Shown in pieces: positions 1 to 8,206 of a stretch of DNA of 64,000 nt (position 1 is its first letter; every line of letters begins with the position of its first letter). This stretch comes from JAXGQD01 sp040766665 (GTDB lineage: Bacteria > Bacillota > Clostridia > Saccharofermentanales > Fastidiosipilaceae), in contig JAXGQD010000004.1 in the NCBI GenBank assembly GCA_040766665.1, positions 1 through 64,000 on the forward strand, given 5' to 3'. The notes below the pieces were generated by a model. That model was not told the DNA's origin, searched no databases, and worked only from the letters and a program-made list of their open reading frames with translations. The translations under genes were made by a program, and so were the position numbers.

Positions 1-282
1 TAAGTCACCGATGCCGTCCCCGTTTGAATCGGCAAAGGAGTAGACGAAAATCTCGTAAAAACTTCTGTAGCGGTCTGTGGAGCTATTAACCGGCCCGAGC
101 GCTGTTTTGACTCTGCCTGTGCTTTCAGTAACGGCGCTCGTCGTGCCTGATGGCGCCTGGCTTGCCTGCGTGCTTGTTACAGTCGTTTGTTTTGGCAAAA
201 TACGACAAGAAGAGAGGAGTACCGCGACCAGCAGTACCCCCGTCAAAATAAGTGATTTCAGTTGTTTGTTTTTATGCTTCAT
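1..282 (-). CDS. Alpha-amylase family lipoprotein, N-terminal part (runs off window)
   Basis: Only the first 94 codons lie in the window; the gene continues beyond base 1. Residues 1-26 form a lipoprotein signal with lipobox LSSC, so the mature protein should be anchored outside the membrane. A Thr/Ser-rich linker follows, and then from about residue 76 YEIFVYSFADSNGDGIGDL, the hallmark start of the GH13 alpha-amylase barrel. The ATG at 282 lies 13 bases after the stop of the upstream permease gene, so it is the last visible gene of the maltodextrin operon. Expected role: cleaving starch or maltodextrin at the cell surface for the adjacent transporter. The exact GH13 subfamily cannot be seen. 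Confidence 0.85.
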   Translation of the reverse strand, partial: MKHKNKQLKSLILTGVLLVAVLLSSCRILPKQTTVTSTQASQAPSGTTSAVTESTGRVKTALGPVNSSTDRYRSFYEIFVYSFADSNGDGIGDL

Positions 283-295
283 GTACTTACTCTTC

Positions 296-1186
296 TTAGC
301 CTTTCACCGCCCCGCTCATGCTTTCTGTATAGAAGCGTTGCAGGTAGATGAAGAGGATGGCTATGGGGATGGAAATCAAAACGGCTCCGGCGGCAAAGGA
401 AGTGTACCAGTTGTCGATATACTCCTTCTCAAGCATGCGCCACAAACCAATGGCGACGGTATAGTATTCAGCATTGGCTCGCACGATAACGCGGGCAAAA
501 ACAAAGTCCAACCACGGCGCCAGGAAGGCCTGCAGAATCGTATAGACAATAATCGGTTTGGAAATCGGCAGGGTGATTTTAGTAAAGACCTGCCATTTGG
601 TCGCGCCATCCAAAAACGCGGCTTCGTCCAGGGTACGCGGCACGGTATCAAAGAAACCCTTGGTGATGAAGAAACTTAAGCCGGCACCGCCGGAGTAGAC
701 CAAGACCAAGGCCACTCGGATCATGCTGCCTTCGGAAAGCCCCAGGGCTTTGAGGATATAGTAGACCGCCACCATTGACATGAAGCCAGGAAAGAGCCCC
801 AATATCATGGCGATATTCATCATCGGCTTACGCATTTTGAAGCGCAGGCGGCTCATGACATAGGCGACGCTGAGCAGGAAAAAGGTGGAGATCAAGCAGG
901 AGAAGATGGCGATAACCAAGGTGTTGCTGAACATCTTGGGGAAGTTCAGGATGTTGGTGTCCGTGAATAGCCTGCTGTAGTTGCCTGTGGTAAATGTTTT
1001 TGGGAAAAAGGTGGAAATATAGCTACCTTTTTCGCCGCGAAAACTGGTCATGACAATCCACGCGATGGGAAAGACCCAGATTGCGGATAGGATGGCCAAG
1101 AGCAGGTGGACGGCGGAGTTGCCGAGGGTTTTGCCCAATTTATAGCGATTGTGCGAGCGGTTCAGCTCTAATTGATTCGTGCTCAT
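296..1186 (-). CDS. malG: Maltodextrin ABC transporter permease, MalG type
   Basis: A 296-residue inner-membrane permease with about six hydrophobic segments. The cytoplasmic EAA loop that docks the ATPase is at residues 188-207 (EAAFLDGATKWQVFTKITLP). Length and motif fit the MalG/GanQ family of carbohydrate transporters. The start overlaps the malF stop by 4 bases (ATGA), so translation is coupled. No ATPase gene is present in the visible operon, so a shared MsmX/MalK-type ATPase encoded elsewhere is likely (inference). Sugar specificity is inferred from the neighbouring binding protein and amylase. Confidence 0.9.
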   Translation of the reverse strand: MSTNQLELNRSHNRYKLGKTLGNSAVHLLLAILSAIWVFPIAWIVMTSFRGEKGSYISTFFPKTFTTGNYSRLFTDTNILNFPKMFSNTLVIAIFSCLISTFFLLSVAYVMSRLRFKMRKPMMNIAMILGLFPGFMSMVAVYYILKALGLSEGSMIRVALVLVYSGGAGLSFFITKGFFDTVPRTLDEAAFLDGATKWQVFTKITLPISKPIIVYTILQAFLAPWLDFVFARVIVRANAEYYTVAIGLWRMLEKEYIDNWYTSFAAGAVLISIPIAILFIYLQRFYTESMSGAVKG

Positions 1187-2571
1187 TGGAAGCCCTCCTC
1201 ATCTTTGTAAGATTTCGTGTTGCGGTAAGTGAGCAAGGCGACAACCGACAGGACCACGAAGGTCAGAATGCCGATGACTGCTCCGATATTGAACAACTGC
1301 TTATCGATGGTCAGCTTATACAACCAGGTCACCAACAAGTCGGTTTTCCCCGCGGTGGAATTGACCGGCGTCGGGTTACCGCCCGTAAGCAGGTAGATGA
1401 CATTGAAATTATTGATGTTCCCCGTAAAAGCGGTGATGAGATAAGGGGCAGTGACAAAGAGCATATAAGGCAGAGTGATTTTGGTGAATGTTTTTACGGT
1501 ACCGGCGCCATCGATTCTGGCTGCTTCATAAATGTCACTGGGGATATTCTGCAAGATACCGGTGACTTGTAGGAGCGTATAGGGGATACCGACCCAAAGG
1601 TTAACCACGATAACAATAACTCGGGCCCAGGTCGCATCCGTCAGGAAGTGCAACGCACTGTTTGTCAGCCCCGCCTGCTGTAGCAGTACATTAATACCGC
1701 CTTGCGGTTGCAGGAGCGTGCGCATGGTGAGGAGGGTGACAAATTGCGGGACGGCGACCGAGAGGACAAAGCAGAAGCGCCAAAAACTCTTGGCACGCGT
1801 ATTTTTTCGATTGATGACCAAGGCCAACATCATACCGAAGAGATAGTTCAGTCCTGTGGCAAAAATCGCCCAAGTCAAAGTCCAGCCTAAGACAGACCAG
1901 AAAGAATTTCCGATATTGTTGCCGGTGCTCAGGACCGTCTTGAAATTTTCCAGCCCGACCCAGTCGAAAAGAATCAGGTGATCGTCAACAATCGAGTAGT
2001 TGGTAAAGGCCATGCTGATCATGAAAATCAGGGGCAGGACCGTAAAGAGCAAGATACCCGTCAGGGGTAAGAAGAGCAGAAAATGGTGCAGGCGTCCGTC
2101 GAAAAGTTCTGCGATATCCTGAGTAAAACTGAGTGGTTTTTTGCCCTGACGCTTAACGAGATCCGCTTTGTAGGAGCTCTTGACTGCTGCCTTCCACACA
2201 AAGAAGAAGAGCAGTGTCACACAAACCGCAACAACACCATAGAGCAGGATGAGGACTGAATTATGTCCCGCTGTGTATTCAAATATGCCCTTGGCTTCAT
2301 TCCAGACTTCCTCTTGTTTCAACCAACCTAATGAGGGCAGCATCGCCAAATCGTTGAGTCCTGAAGCAATCATGTAATAAACGTAGGCAGCCTGAACGCC
2401 TAGAAACAAGAGCCCCTTGAGCACTTGACCGTTCACGACGTTGCCGAAACCCATGAGCAAAGCCGATAGGCGCGTTGCCCAGGTACCCTCTTTGAAGGCG
2501 TCGAGTAATGAGAGCCGCTGCTGTTTACGCCGCAGCATTTCCCGTTCGATTTCTCTGGCAGAGCTTGACAC
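1183..2571 (-). CDS. malF: Maltodextrin ABC transporter permease, MalF type
   Basis: A 462-residue multi-spanning permease. It has an N-terminal cytoplasmic stretch, early hydrophobic segments around residues 50-70 and 105-130, and a core transporter domain from about residue 160. The EAA loop is at residues 349-368 (EAARIDGAGTVKTFTKITLP). It begins with GTG behind a GGGAGGG ribosome site. The extended N-terminus compared with short sugar permeases is typical of MalF. It forms the heterodimeric channel with MalG and lies between malE and malG in the operon. Confidence 0.9.
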   Translation of the reverse strand: MSSSAREIEREMLRRKQQRLSLLDAFKEGTWATRLSALLMGFGNVVNGQVLKGLLFLGVQAAYVYYMIASGLNDLAMLPSLGWLKQEEVWNEAKGIFEYTAGHNSVLILLYGVVAVCVTLLFFFVWKAAVKSSYKADLVKRQGKKPLSFTQDIAELFDGRLHHFLLFLPLTGILLFTVLPLIFMISMAFTNYSIVDDHLILFDWVGLENFKTVLSTGNNIGNSFWSVLGWTLTWAIFATGLNYLFGMMLALVINRKNTRAKSFWRFCFVLSVAVPQFVTLLTMRTLLQPQGGINVLLQQAGLTNSALHFLTDATWARVIVIVVNLWVGIPYTLLQVTGILQNIPSDIYEAARIDGAGTVKTFTKITLPYMLFVTAPYLITAFTGNINNFNVIYLLTGGNPTPVNSTAGKTDLLVTWLYKLTIDKQLFNIGAVIGILTFVVLSVVALLTYRNTKSYKDEEGFQ

Positions 2572-2609
2572 GTTAATCCCTCCCTTAAGTGAAACAAATC
2601 AGATAAAAC

Positions 2610-2648
2610 AAGGCGGGACACTCGTCAAAATTGCCGAGGCCCCGCCTT
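2610..2648 (-). terminator. Intercistronic hairpin between malE and malF
   Basis: An 8-bp perfect inverted repeat (AAGGCGGG / CCCGCCTT) lies between the binding-protein gene and the permease genes. On the minus strand it is followed by GTTTTATCT, a poor U-tract. It is probably a partial terminator or 3' stabiliser that lets malE mRNA exceed malFG mRNA, as is common for binding-protein operons (inference). Confidence 0.55.
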
Positions 2649-2687
2649 TAATTATTACGTTGCGCGTCAGTTGAAACTGGCAAAAGC

Positions 2688-4028
2688 TTATTGCGCGTTG
2701 CCGTTCAGTGCGCTGTTCAGTTCTTCTGTTTTGGCGGCGGCGTTGTCAGCGGTGATTTCTTTGTTAACCAAAGCTCTGCCGAAGTTTTCAGCCGGTGACC
2801 AGTAGTTGTCCATGGCCTTCACGAAAGGCTGGATGATAGATGTTTTGTCGAAGGTTTCGTTCTGTGCGACGACCAGCATATCTTCTTGAAGTGCAGGGTC
2901 AGCAAGCAGTTCGGTGTTGCAGGGCACGATGCCGCGCAGTTCGTAGTGGGAGAGTTGTGCTTCAGCACTGCCCAGGAATCTGGCAAAAGCCACGGCAACC
3001 TGAGGAATCTTGGAGTTGGGGTTGACAGCGATAGCCTTTGATCCGGCAAAAGCTTTCATTTGTTTTTCTTCGCCATTGATTGTGATGGTCGGCAGTGATT
3101 TGGCTGCAAAGTTTTCGCCTAAAGCTTCTTTCGCAGCGGCGTAATCCCATGAACCGGAGAACATCGCGGCGATGCTTCCATCACGCAAACCGGCGATACC
3201 GGCACCGTCTGCGTCATTACGGAAGTTGGGGTTATTGACAACCTCCACCAAATATTTGGTGACGTCAGTTGCTTTGTCGCCTGAGAAATCGATACCTGCC
3301 GCTTCATCGTTACCGTCGGCACCATAGAGGGTTGCGCCGTTGGCTACGTAGAAGGAAGCGATATACCAAGAGTTGGTCATCGGGAAGGAGACAACGTCTT
3401 TGGCCAGCATTTTGTCAAAGCTGCCTGCTTCTTCTTCGGTGAATTTCGATTTGTCATAGTACATGAACCAGGTGTTGGTGGTGAAAGGCACACCGTAAAT
3501 GGATCCATCAACGGAAACAGAGTTGACAATCGCTTCAGAGTTGGTGCTCTTCACGTAATCCGCGGTTTCACCACCCAATTTGGCGATGCCGTTAGCGGAA
3601 ATCAATGCGGTGATGTTATCGTTCGCAAACATATACACATCAGCTGCTGCAGCGGGATCTTGTGTAACGGTGGCTTTGGCATCACCTTCAGGCATAACGC
3701 CGAATTCAAAGGTGATGTCCCAATCCGGATTGGCAGCCTTGAAGGCTTCTGTCTGAGCTTTCAGCCAGTTCCCCTGTTCTTCGGACTGATCTTCGGCAGG
3801 TGACCAAACCGTCAGGGTTCCGCTGAGTTTTTCGGTTTCTGCTGCGGCTGCTGTAGTTTCAGCAGCTGCGGCGGCCGTGGTCTCGGCAGGGGCTGCTGTG
3901 GTTTCAGCGGCTGCGGCGGCAGTGGTTGCACCCGCTGCGGCTGTAGTGGCCGTGCTGCCTCCGCAAGCAATTGCGGAGAAAGCAATAGCTGCTGTGATAG
4001 CTAAGGCAGCAATTTTTTTCAATGTCAT
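2688..4028 (-). CDS. malE: Maltose/maltodextrin-binding lipoprotein, MalE type
   Basis: A 446-residue extracellular solute-binding protein (family 1 fold). Residues 1-22 are a lipoprotein signal ending in the lipobox SAIAC. Residues 23 to about 68 are an Ala/Thr/Glu low-complexity linker that spaces the domain from the membrane. The ligand-binding domain follows, beginning SGTLTVWSPAEDQ. It starts at an ATG with an AGGAGG site 9 bases upstream. It is the first gene of the operon, behind a clear promoter-operator. It should capture maltodextrins for MalFG; the exact ligand is inferred from the context. Confidence 0.9.
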   Translation of the reverse strand: MTLKKIAALAITAAIAFSAIACGGSTATTAAAGATTAAAAAETTAAPAETTAAAAAETTAAAAETEKLSGTLTVWSPAEDQSEEQGNWLKAQTEAFKAANPDWDITFEFGVMPEGDAKATVTQDPAAAADVYMFANDNITALISANGIAKLGGETADYVKSTNSEAIVNSVSVDGSIYGVPFTTNTWFMYYDKSKFTEEEAGSFDKMLAKDVVSFPMTNSWYIASFYVANGATLYGADGNDEAAGIDFSGDKATDVTKYLVEVVNNPNFRNDADGAGIAGLRDGSIAAMFSGSWDYAAAKEALGENFAAKSLPTITINGEEKQMKAFAGSKAIAVNPNSKIPQVAVAFARFLGSAEAQLSHYELRGIVPCNTELLADPALQEDMLVVAQNETFDKTSIIQPFVKAMDNYWSPAENFGRALVNKEITADNAAAKTEELNSALNGNAQ

Positions 4029-4067
4029 GTTCTTACCTCCTAGGATAATTCTGAACTTTATCTAATA

Positions 4068-4122
4068 TTGCAAGTTAACACTTGCAAACTACTTTATTAT
4101 ACACCAAATATGTATAAGTCAA
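4068..4122 (-). promoter_or_regulatory. malE promoter with LacI-type operator
   Basis: On the minus strand a -35 box TTGACT (4117-4122) and a -10 box TATAAT (4096-4101) stand 15 bp apart, a short spacing. Just downstream, at about +3 to +22, lies an inverted repeat with perfect 8-bp arms, TTGCAAGT (4068-4075) and ACTTGCAA (4080-4087), around TAAC. Position and TTGCAA arms suggest a LacI/GalR-family repressor site that blocks transcription without inducer. The repressor gene is not in the window. Confidence 0.7.
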
Positions 4123-4209
4123 GCAGCACAATAGAAATGTAATTTTATCGATTTGGTCCGTACAATATTACTAAGACAATCATAGTAATGAGGATTTTTA
4201 GGGTCATTT

Positions 4210-5378
4210 TTAATTTTTTGGAAAGTAGTCTAGCATGTCTGAAAGTTTGAAGTCTGCTTGTGGGCAGGCCGTCACTCGGCCATCCTGAGAGGCAGAAGCA
4301 TAGGCGCAGAGAATAGCTGCCAGGGAATCACAACCCGCAGCTGCAGCTGCCAAATGCTGACGGTTTTCTGTGATGGCCTCATAAAAATCACGGTAAATAC
4401 CACTATGCGGATTGCGCAACTCGCGCAGCCGCTTGAAAAAACCCTGATGCAGCATTTGCTTTAGGAATTTTCTCAGGTATGAATAAGAGACCTTTTTGCC
4501 TTCTTGATCAATCATTTTATAGAAAGGCTTACCTTTGTGAATACCACAGTGCAACTCCATTTTTTCACAGATGAGGCTGAATTCAGCGCGCTGTCGTTTG
4601 GGCGAGGCGTTCGTGGTACCGGTGAGTTGTAAGAAACTGCCGTTTTTGAGTTCATAGTTAACAAGGGCAAAATCCTCCGCCTCCATGCGATGCTTTTGCC
4701 TGGCAATTGTTGCCTGAGCACTGACAATCGTGTCATTCATTAGCCAGGTCATCAAATCAAGGGCATGGACGCACTGGTTCATTAAGACACCTCCGTCCTG
4801 TGCCCAAGTCCCACGCCAAGAGGCCAAATCATAATAAGCCTGGTCGTGTCCCCAATACACCCCCGCACTACCGCTCAGCACCCGCCCAAATTTACCTGCG
4901 GCCACTTCATTTTGGATGAGTTCGACCAAAGGGAAGAAGCGGTAAATATAGCCCAGTGCCAGTTTCAAGTTGCTTGCCTCGGCTATAGCTTTTAGTTCGA
5001 GCGCTTCCTGATAGTCAAGTGTCAGTGGTTTTTCAACAAAACAATGCAAGTTTTTGGCCATGAGTTTTTTGCCAAATCGTAGTGTGTGCCGCTCGGTGTA
5101 CAGATTGCTGCGACATCCAAGTCAAGTTCTGCCGGAAGGGCGTCGACAGATTCGAAGATAGGAGGCATCTGTGTTTTTGCTACGGACTGCTGCCACAGCT
5201 CGGCTGCGCGGCGGGGATTGTTATCGACAATCGCGACGATGCGGAACCGCTCTTTGTTGTGCACGACCGCTTTGATATGCTTCAAACCCACACGACCGAG
5301 GCCAAGCAGTAAAAGTCTGAGCTGCCGATTGGCTTGCTTTGTCTGTGAAATATCGCTGAGTTCCGCTGCCGTGCTCAT
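4210..5378 (-). CDS. Gfo/Idh/MocA family oxidoreductase, frameshifted
   Basis: The coding sequence is split. Bases 5378-5022 encode the Rossmann half (LLLLGLGRVGLKHIKAV, dinucleotide binding), and 5061-4210 encode the rest, starting MAKNLHCFVEKPLTL, the EKP motif that carries the catalytic lysine in this family. The break is at GCAAAAAACTC near 5060. One more A would restore a single frame of about 390 residues, the usual family length. A homopolymer sequence error or a real mutation is likeliest, but A AAA AAC is also a classic -1 slippage heptamer in the correct phase. Substrate is unknown; enzymes of this family oxidise sugars or their derivatives with NAD(P). It lies upstream of the mal promoter and is probably a separate transcription unit. 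Confidence 0.8.
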
Positions 5379-5490
5379 GGGTATTCGATGTCTCCGAACT
5401 TGGTCTTATTGATAGTAAGAACCGTTTTGATTATTTGAATCAGTATATCATTTCGGCTGCGCTCTCTGAATAAGGGTTCAAAACGGAACA

Positions 5491-5641
5491 AATTCGGAGT
5501 CGCCTCCCGATCGTTTAGCGACGGACCCCAGCGGAGTCGCAACGACTTCTGTGCGACGGATCCAGGCGGAGTCACAACAAAGCCTGTGGGGCGACGAGTT
5601 AGAATCGCGCGTCCAGTAGGACGCAGCTGACGCGCTCCGCT
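5491..5641. repeat. Direct repeat copy A in the gfo-fucI spacer
   Basis: The 91-bp core at 5524-5614 matches 6016-6106 at 84 of 91 positions without gaps, and weaker similarity extends to the quoted edges. Each copy also holds an internal imperfect duplication of GGAGTCGCAAC. No gene is visible in the 862-base spacer 5379-6240; it is made of this pair, inverted copies of another repeat and apparent element debris. Confidence 0.75.
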
Positions 5642-5826
5642 TGGGTCATAGTACTGGAGTAATGCAGTGAATGCTGCATGATAATAAGGTTCGGTATGTT
5701 GCAGCGTACCCCTAAAGTGGAGCGAACTCCCAAATTAGAACGTACCCCTAAAAGTGGACAGAAATTACGGGGATGTGGTCATTTCAATAATTTTGAGGTC
5801 TTTCTTGAAGTGAAACTATGATTTTC

Positions 5827-5955
5827 AGCCCACTATTTACGGGGATGTGGCGACAATCACCACATCCCCGTAAAAACTGGCCACTAAACCGTATTGCTAC
5901 TTGTCCGGGAGCTGTCCGGAGGCATTTTGAACCACATCCCCGTAAATAGTGGGCT
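5827..5955. repeat. Inverted copies of a dispersed ACGGGGATGTGG element
   Basis: A 24-bp sequence (AGCCCACTATTTACGGGG then ATGTGG) at 5827-5850 recurs as a perfect reverse complement at 5932-5955. Between them, 5860-5874 is a perfect 15-bp inverted copy of 5836-5850 with a 9-bp loop. A partial copy lies at about 5768-5779. The same sequence reappears near 44.2 kb. This looks like terminal repeats of a small non-autonomous mobile element or of a decayed insertion sequence; no transposase is encoded nearby. Confidence 0.65.
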
Positions 5956-5984
5956 AAAAATCGCCTCGTGATAAAACTCAGCGA

Positions 5985-6132
5985 AGCAGAGTCGCAGCCT
6001 CCATGTTATGCGACCAACCCCAGCGGAGTCGCAACGATTTCTGGGCGACGCATCCAGGCGGAGTCGCAACAAAGTCTGTGTGGCGACGAGTTAGAATCGC
6101 GCGTCCCGCAAGCCGCCACCGACGCGCTCCGC
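5985..6132. repeat. Direct repeat copy B in the gfo-fucI spacer
   Basis: The partner of the repeat at 5491-5641. The two copies flank the inverted element at 5827-5955, as if that element had entered a duplicated stretch or the duplication had carried it along. Confidence 0.75.
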
Positions 6133-6151
6133 TACTGCCCCCCAGACCCCA

Positions 6152-6186
6152 TAAAAAGAAGGCCCACACGCGTGTGTGAGCCTTCT
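6152..6186 (-). terminator. Rho-independent terminator of fucI
   Basis: Arms AGAAGGC (6157-6163) and GCCTTCT (6180-6186) enclose a GC-rich palindrome (CACACGCGTGTG). On the minus strand the hairpin is followed by TTTTTAT, and it lies about 55 bases after the fucI stop. Confidence 0.8.
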
Positions 6187-6240
6187 CAAAGTCGTATTCA
6201 GTAGGTCTGAAAGGTCAACTTGCAAAGTCAATTGCGAGTC

Positions 6241-8082
6241 TTACATGTTGACGATTTTGCCATAGAGCGGACCATAAGCCTTGCAAGCTTTGTAGTCGAC
6301 TGCTTCGGCACATTCGGTACCGAAACCGGCCCAGGCGTGCGGACGGAAGATGTCTTCTTTGGGCACGTTATGCATCGCAACAGGAATACGCAACATAGCG
6401 GCTAAGGAAATCAGGTCAGCGCCGACATGACCGTAGGTGAAAGCACCATGGTTGGCGCCCCAGTTGGCCATTACGCTGTAGGTGTCAGTGAAAGCACCTT
6501 CGCCGGTCAGACGAGGAGCAAACCAGGTGCAAGGCCAGGTCGGATCGGTGCGTTCAAGTAACTTATCTGAAACTTCGTCCGGCAGATACACGGTTTCGCC
6601 TTCCGCGATTTGCAGCGTAGGACCGACGCCCTCGACGTAGTTCATACGCACCATGGTGACAGGCATGCTGGCACGGGTGGTAAAGGAAGAGGAGTAGCCG
6701 CCGCCACGGAAGTAACCGAGGTTGGCAGGGCACCAGGTCGTGGCGCTGAGGCAGTTGTCAACGTCTTCGGAAGTGACATCCCAGAAGGGTTTCATGACAT
6801 TATTGCCTTCGCTGTCTTTCATCTCGCCGCAGCCATCCAAAGATGCTGCACCAGAGTTAATCAGATGGATAAAGCCGTTTTCGGCGCCGCCTTCAGGCTT
6901 CCAACCGGTCACGCGCTCAATGGCGGAGGGGCTCCAGTAGGTGCGAACGTCGGCAAAAACCGCAGCCGTATTGGAGAGCAGATGGCCCCAGAGCATGGAC
7001 ATGCCGTTGAGGTTGTCGTTTTCGGTGGCCACGGTGATGGGCTCTCTGATGCCGTTCCAGTCAAATGAGGAAGCGAGCATGGCTTCGGTGAAGTCATGGT
7101 TGGGGAAGTGGTCGGTCCACTGTCTCTGACCCTGGATACCGCCGAGAATGGCGTTTCTGCCGCAGGATTCTTCGACATAACCGAGTTCCGCCAGACGGGG
7201 GTTGCCCAGGAAGATGTCGCGGGTGATGATCATCGCCTTAACGACGCGCTCCCATTCCTGATCTTTTTCTTCACGGCTGTGAGGACGCAGGTATTCGCTG
7301 TCGGCGTATTGCTCAACGTTGACGTCGCGGCCTTCTTTGCAATATTCCTTAACCCAAGCCAGAGCGCGCTCGTACTCGTCTTTATCGTAAATTTCACGAT
7401 CGATACGGCGAGTGATTTCGGTTTGGTCGAGGGATTCCCAACGCATACCGAAGAAATTCTGATACAAGTTAGGCATGGGGAAGGAACCGGCGATGCCCAT
7501 GCAGCTGCCGCCGATGGAAGCATAGGACTTACCCTTCATTTGGCCTGCCGCCATTGCAGCCTTGGCAAAACGCAAGATTTTGGTTTCTACGTCTTTGGGA
7601 ATACTGGTATCGGAGCCGTCTTGTACGTCGTGACCATAGATGGCAAAAGCCGGCAAGCCGCGCTGTGCATGAGCAGCCATGGCGGAAGCCAAGTAAACCG
7701 CGCCGGGACGTTCGGTGCCGTTAAAGCCCCAAACGGCCTTGATGGTTAGAGGATCGAGGTCCAGCGTTTCTGTACCGTAGCACCAGCAAGGGGAGACGGT
7801 CAGGGTTGCCGTGACGTTTTCAGCGGCAAATTTGTCGGCGCAGGCGGCTGCTTCAGCCACGCCACCGATGGTGGTATCGGCAATGACACACTCAACCGGC
7901 ATGCCGTTGCTGTAGCGCAGATTATCGGAAATGAGTTTGGCCGCTGCTTTGGCCATATTCATGGTCTGAACTTCCAAGCTCTCGCGCACACCCAGACGAC
8001 GCCCGTCGATGGTGGGTCTGATACCGATTTTGGGTAAACGACCGATTAGGCGATTCGTGGGTTCGTTCATTTTATGAGACAT
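6241..8082 (-). CDS. fucI: L-fucose isomerase
   Basis: Interconverts L-fucose and L-fuculose in the cytoplasm; the family also accepts D-arabinose. The protein (613 residues) shows the FucI signature throughout: LPKIGIRPTIDGRRLGVRES near the start, PCWCYGTETLDLDP, WGFNGTERPGAVYLA, IYGHDVQD, and late WGANHGAFTYGHVGADLISL. The family uses Glu, Asp and His as Mn2+ ligands; the ATENDNLNG and NWGANHGAF regions carry candidates. I chose the ATG at 8082, because AAAAGGAGG at 8088-8096 is ideally spaced from it, over an upstream in-frame ATG at 8115. It is transcribed divergently from the araC-type gene. No fuculokinase or aldolase is nearby. Confidence 0.93.
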   Translation of the reverse strand: MSHKMNEPTNRLIGRLPKIGIRPTIDGRRLGVRESLEVQTMNMAKAAAKLISDNLRYSNGMPVECVIADTTIGGVAEAAACADKFAAENVTATLTVSPCWCYGTETLDLDPLTIKAVWGFNGTERPGAVYLASAMAAHAQRGLPAFAIYGHDVQDGSDTSIPKDVETKILRFAKAAMAAGQMKGKSYASIGGSCMGIAGSFPMPNLYQNFFGMRWESLDQTEITRRIDREIYDKDEYERALAWVKEYCKEGRDVNVEQYADSEYLRPHSREEKDQEWERVVKAMIITRDIFLGNPRLAELGYVEESCGRNAILGGIQGQRQWTDHFPNHDFTEAMLASSFDWNGIREPITVATENDNLNGMSMLWGHLLSNTAAVFADVRTYWSPSAIERVTGWKPEGGAENGFIHLINSGAASLDGCGEMKDSEGNNVMKPFWDVTSEDVDNCLSATTWCPANLGYFRGGGYSSSFTTRASMPVTMVRMNYVEGVGPTLQIAEGETVYLPDEVSDKLLERTDPTWPCTWFAPRLTGEGAFTDTYSVMANWGANHGAFTYGHVGADLISLAAMLRIPVAMHNVPKEDIFRPHAWAGFGTECAEAVDYKACKAYGPLYGKIVNM

Positions 8083-8101
8083 AGAAACCTCCTTTTGATA
8101 C

Positions 8102-8120
8102 GCATTTTTCGACAAAATGC
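8102..8120. promoter_or_regulatory. Palindrome in the fucI leader
   Basis: A 7-bp inverted repeat, GCATTTT / AAAATGC with loop TCGAC, lies about 20 bases upstream of the fucI start. It could be an operator, perhaps for the divergent AraC-type regulator, but AraC proteins usually bind direct repeats. I see no convincing -35/-10 pair. Confidence 0.35.
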
Positions 8121-8206
8121 AAAAAAAATCTAGATGTCTTCATTTTAATCTGTTCAAAGAATATAAACATGGATTATTTGTAAATAAATATGTAAAATGA
8201 AAGCCA

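Noticed and set aside
77..679. 200-codon plus-strand frame at the left edge
   Set aside because: It crosses two real minus-strand genes (amylase start and malG).
3840..3960. CRISPR-like or satellite repeats in malE
   Set aside because: The repeats are low-complexity codons for an Ala/Thr/Glu lipoprotein linker, irregular in length and in frame.
7096..7749. 217-codon frame antisense to fucI
   Set aside because: Reading on the opposite strand of a strongly conserved gene; no ribosome site or recognised domain.
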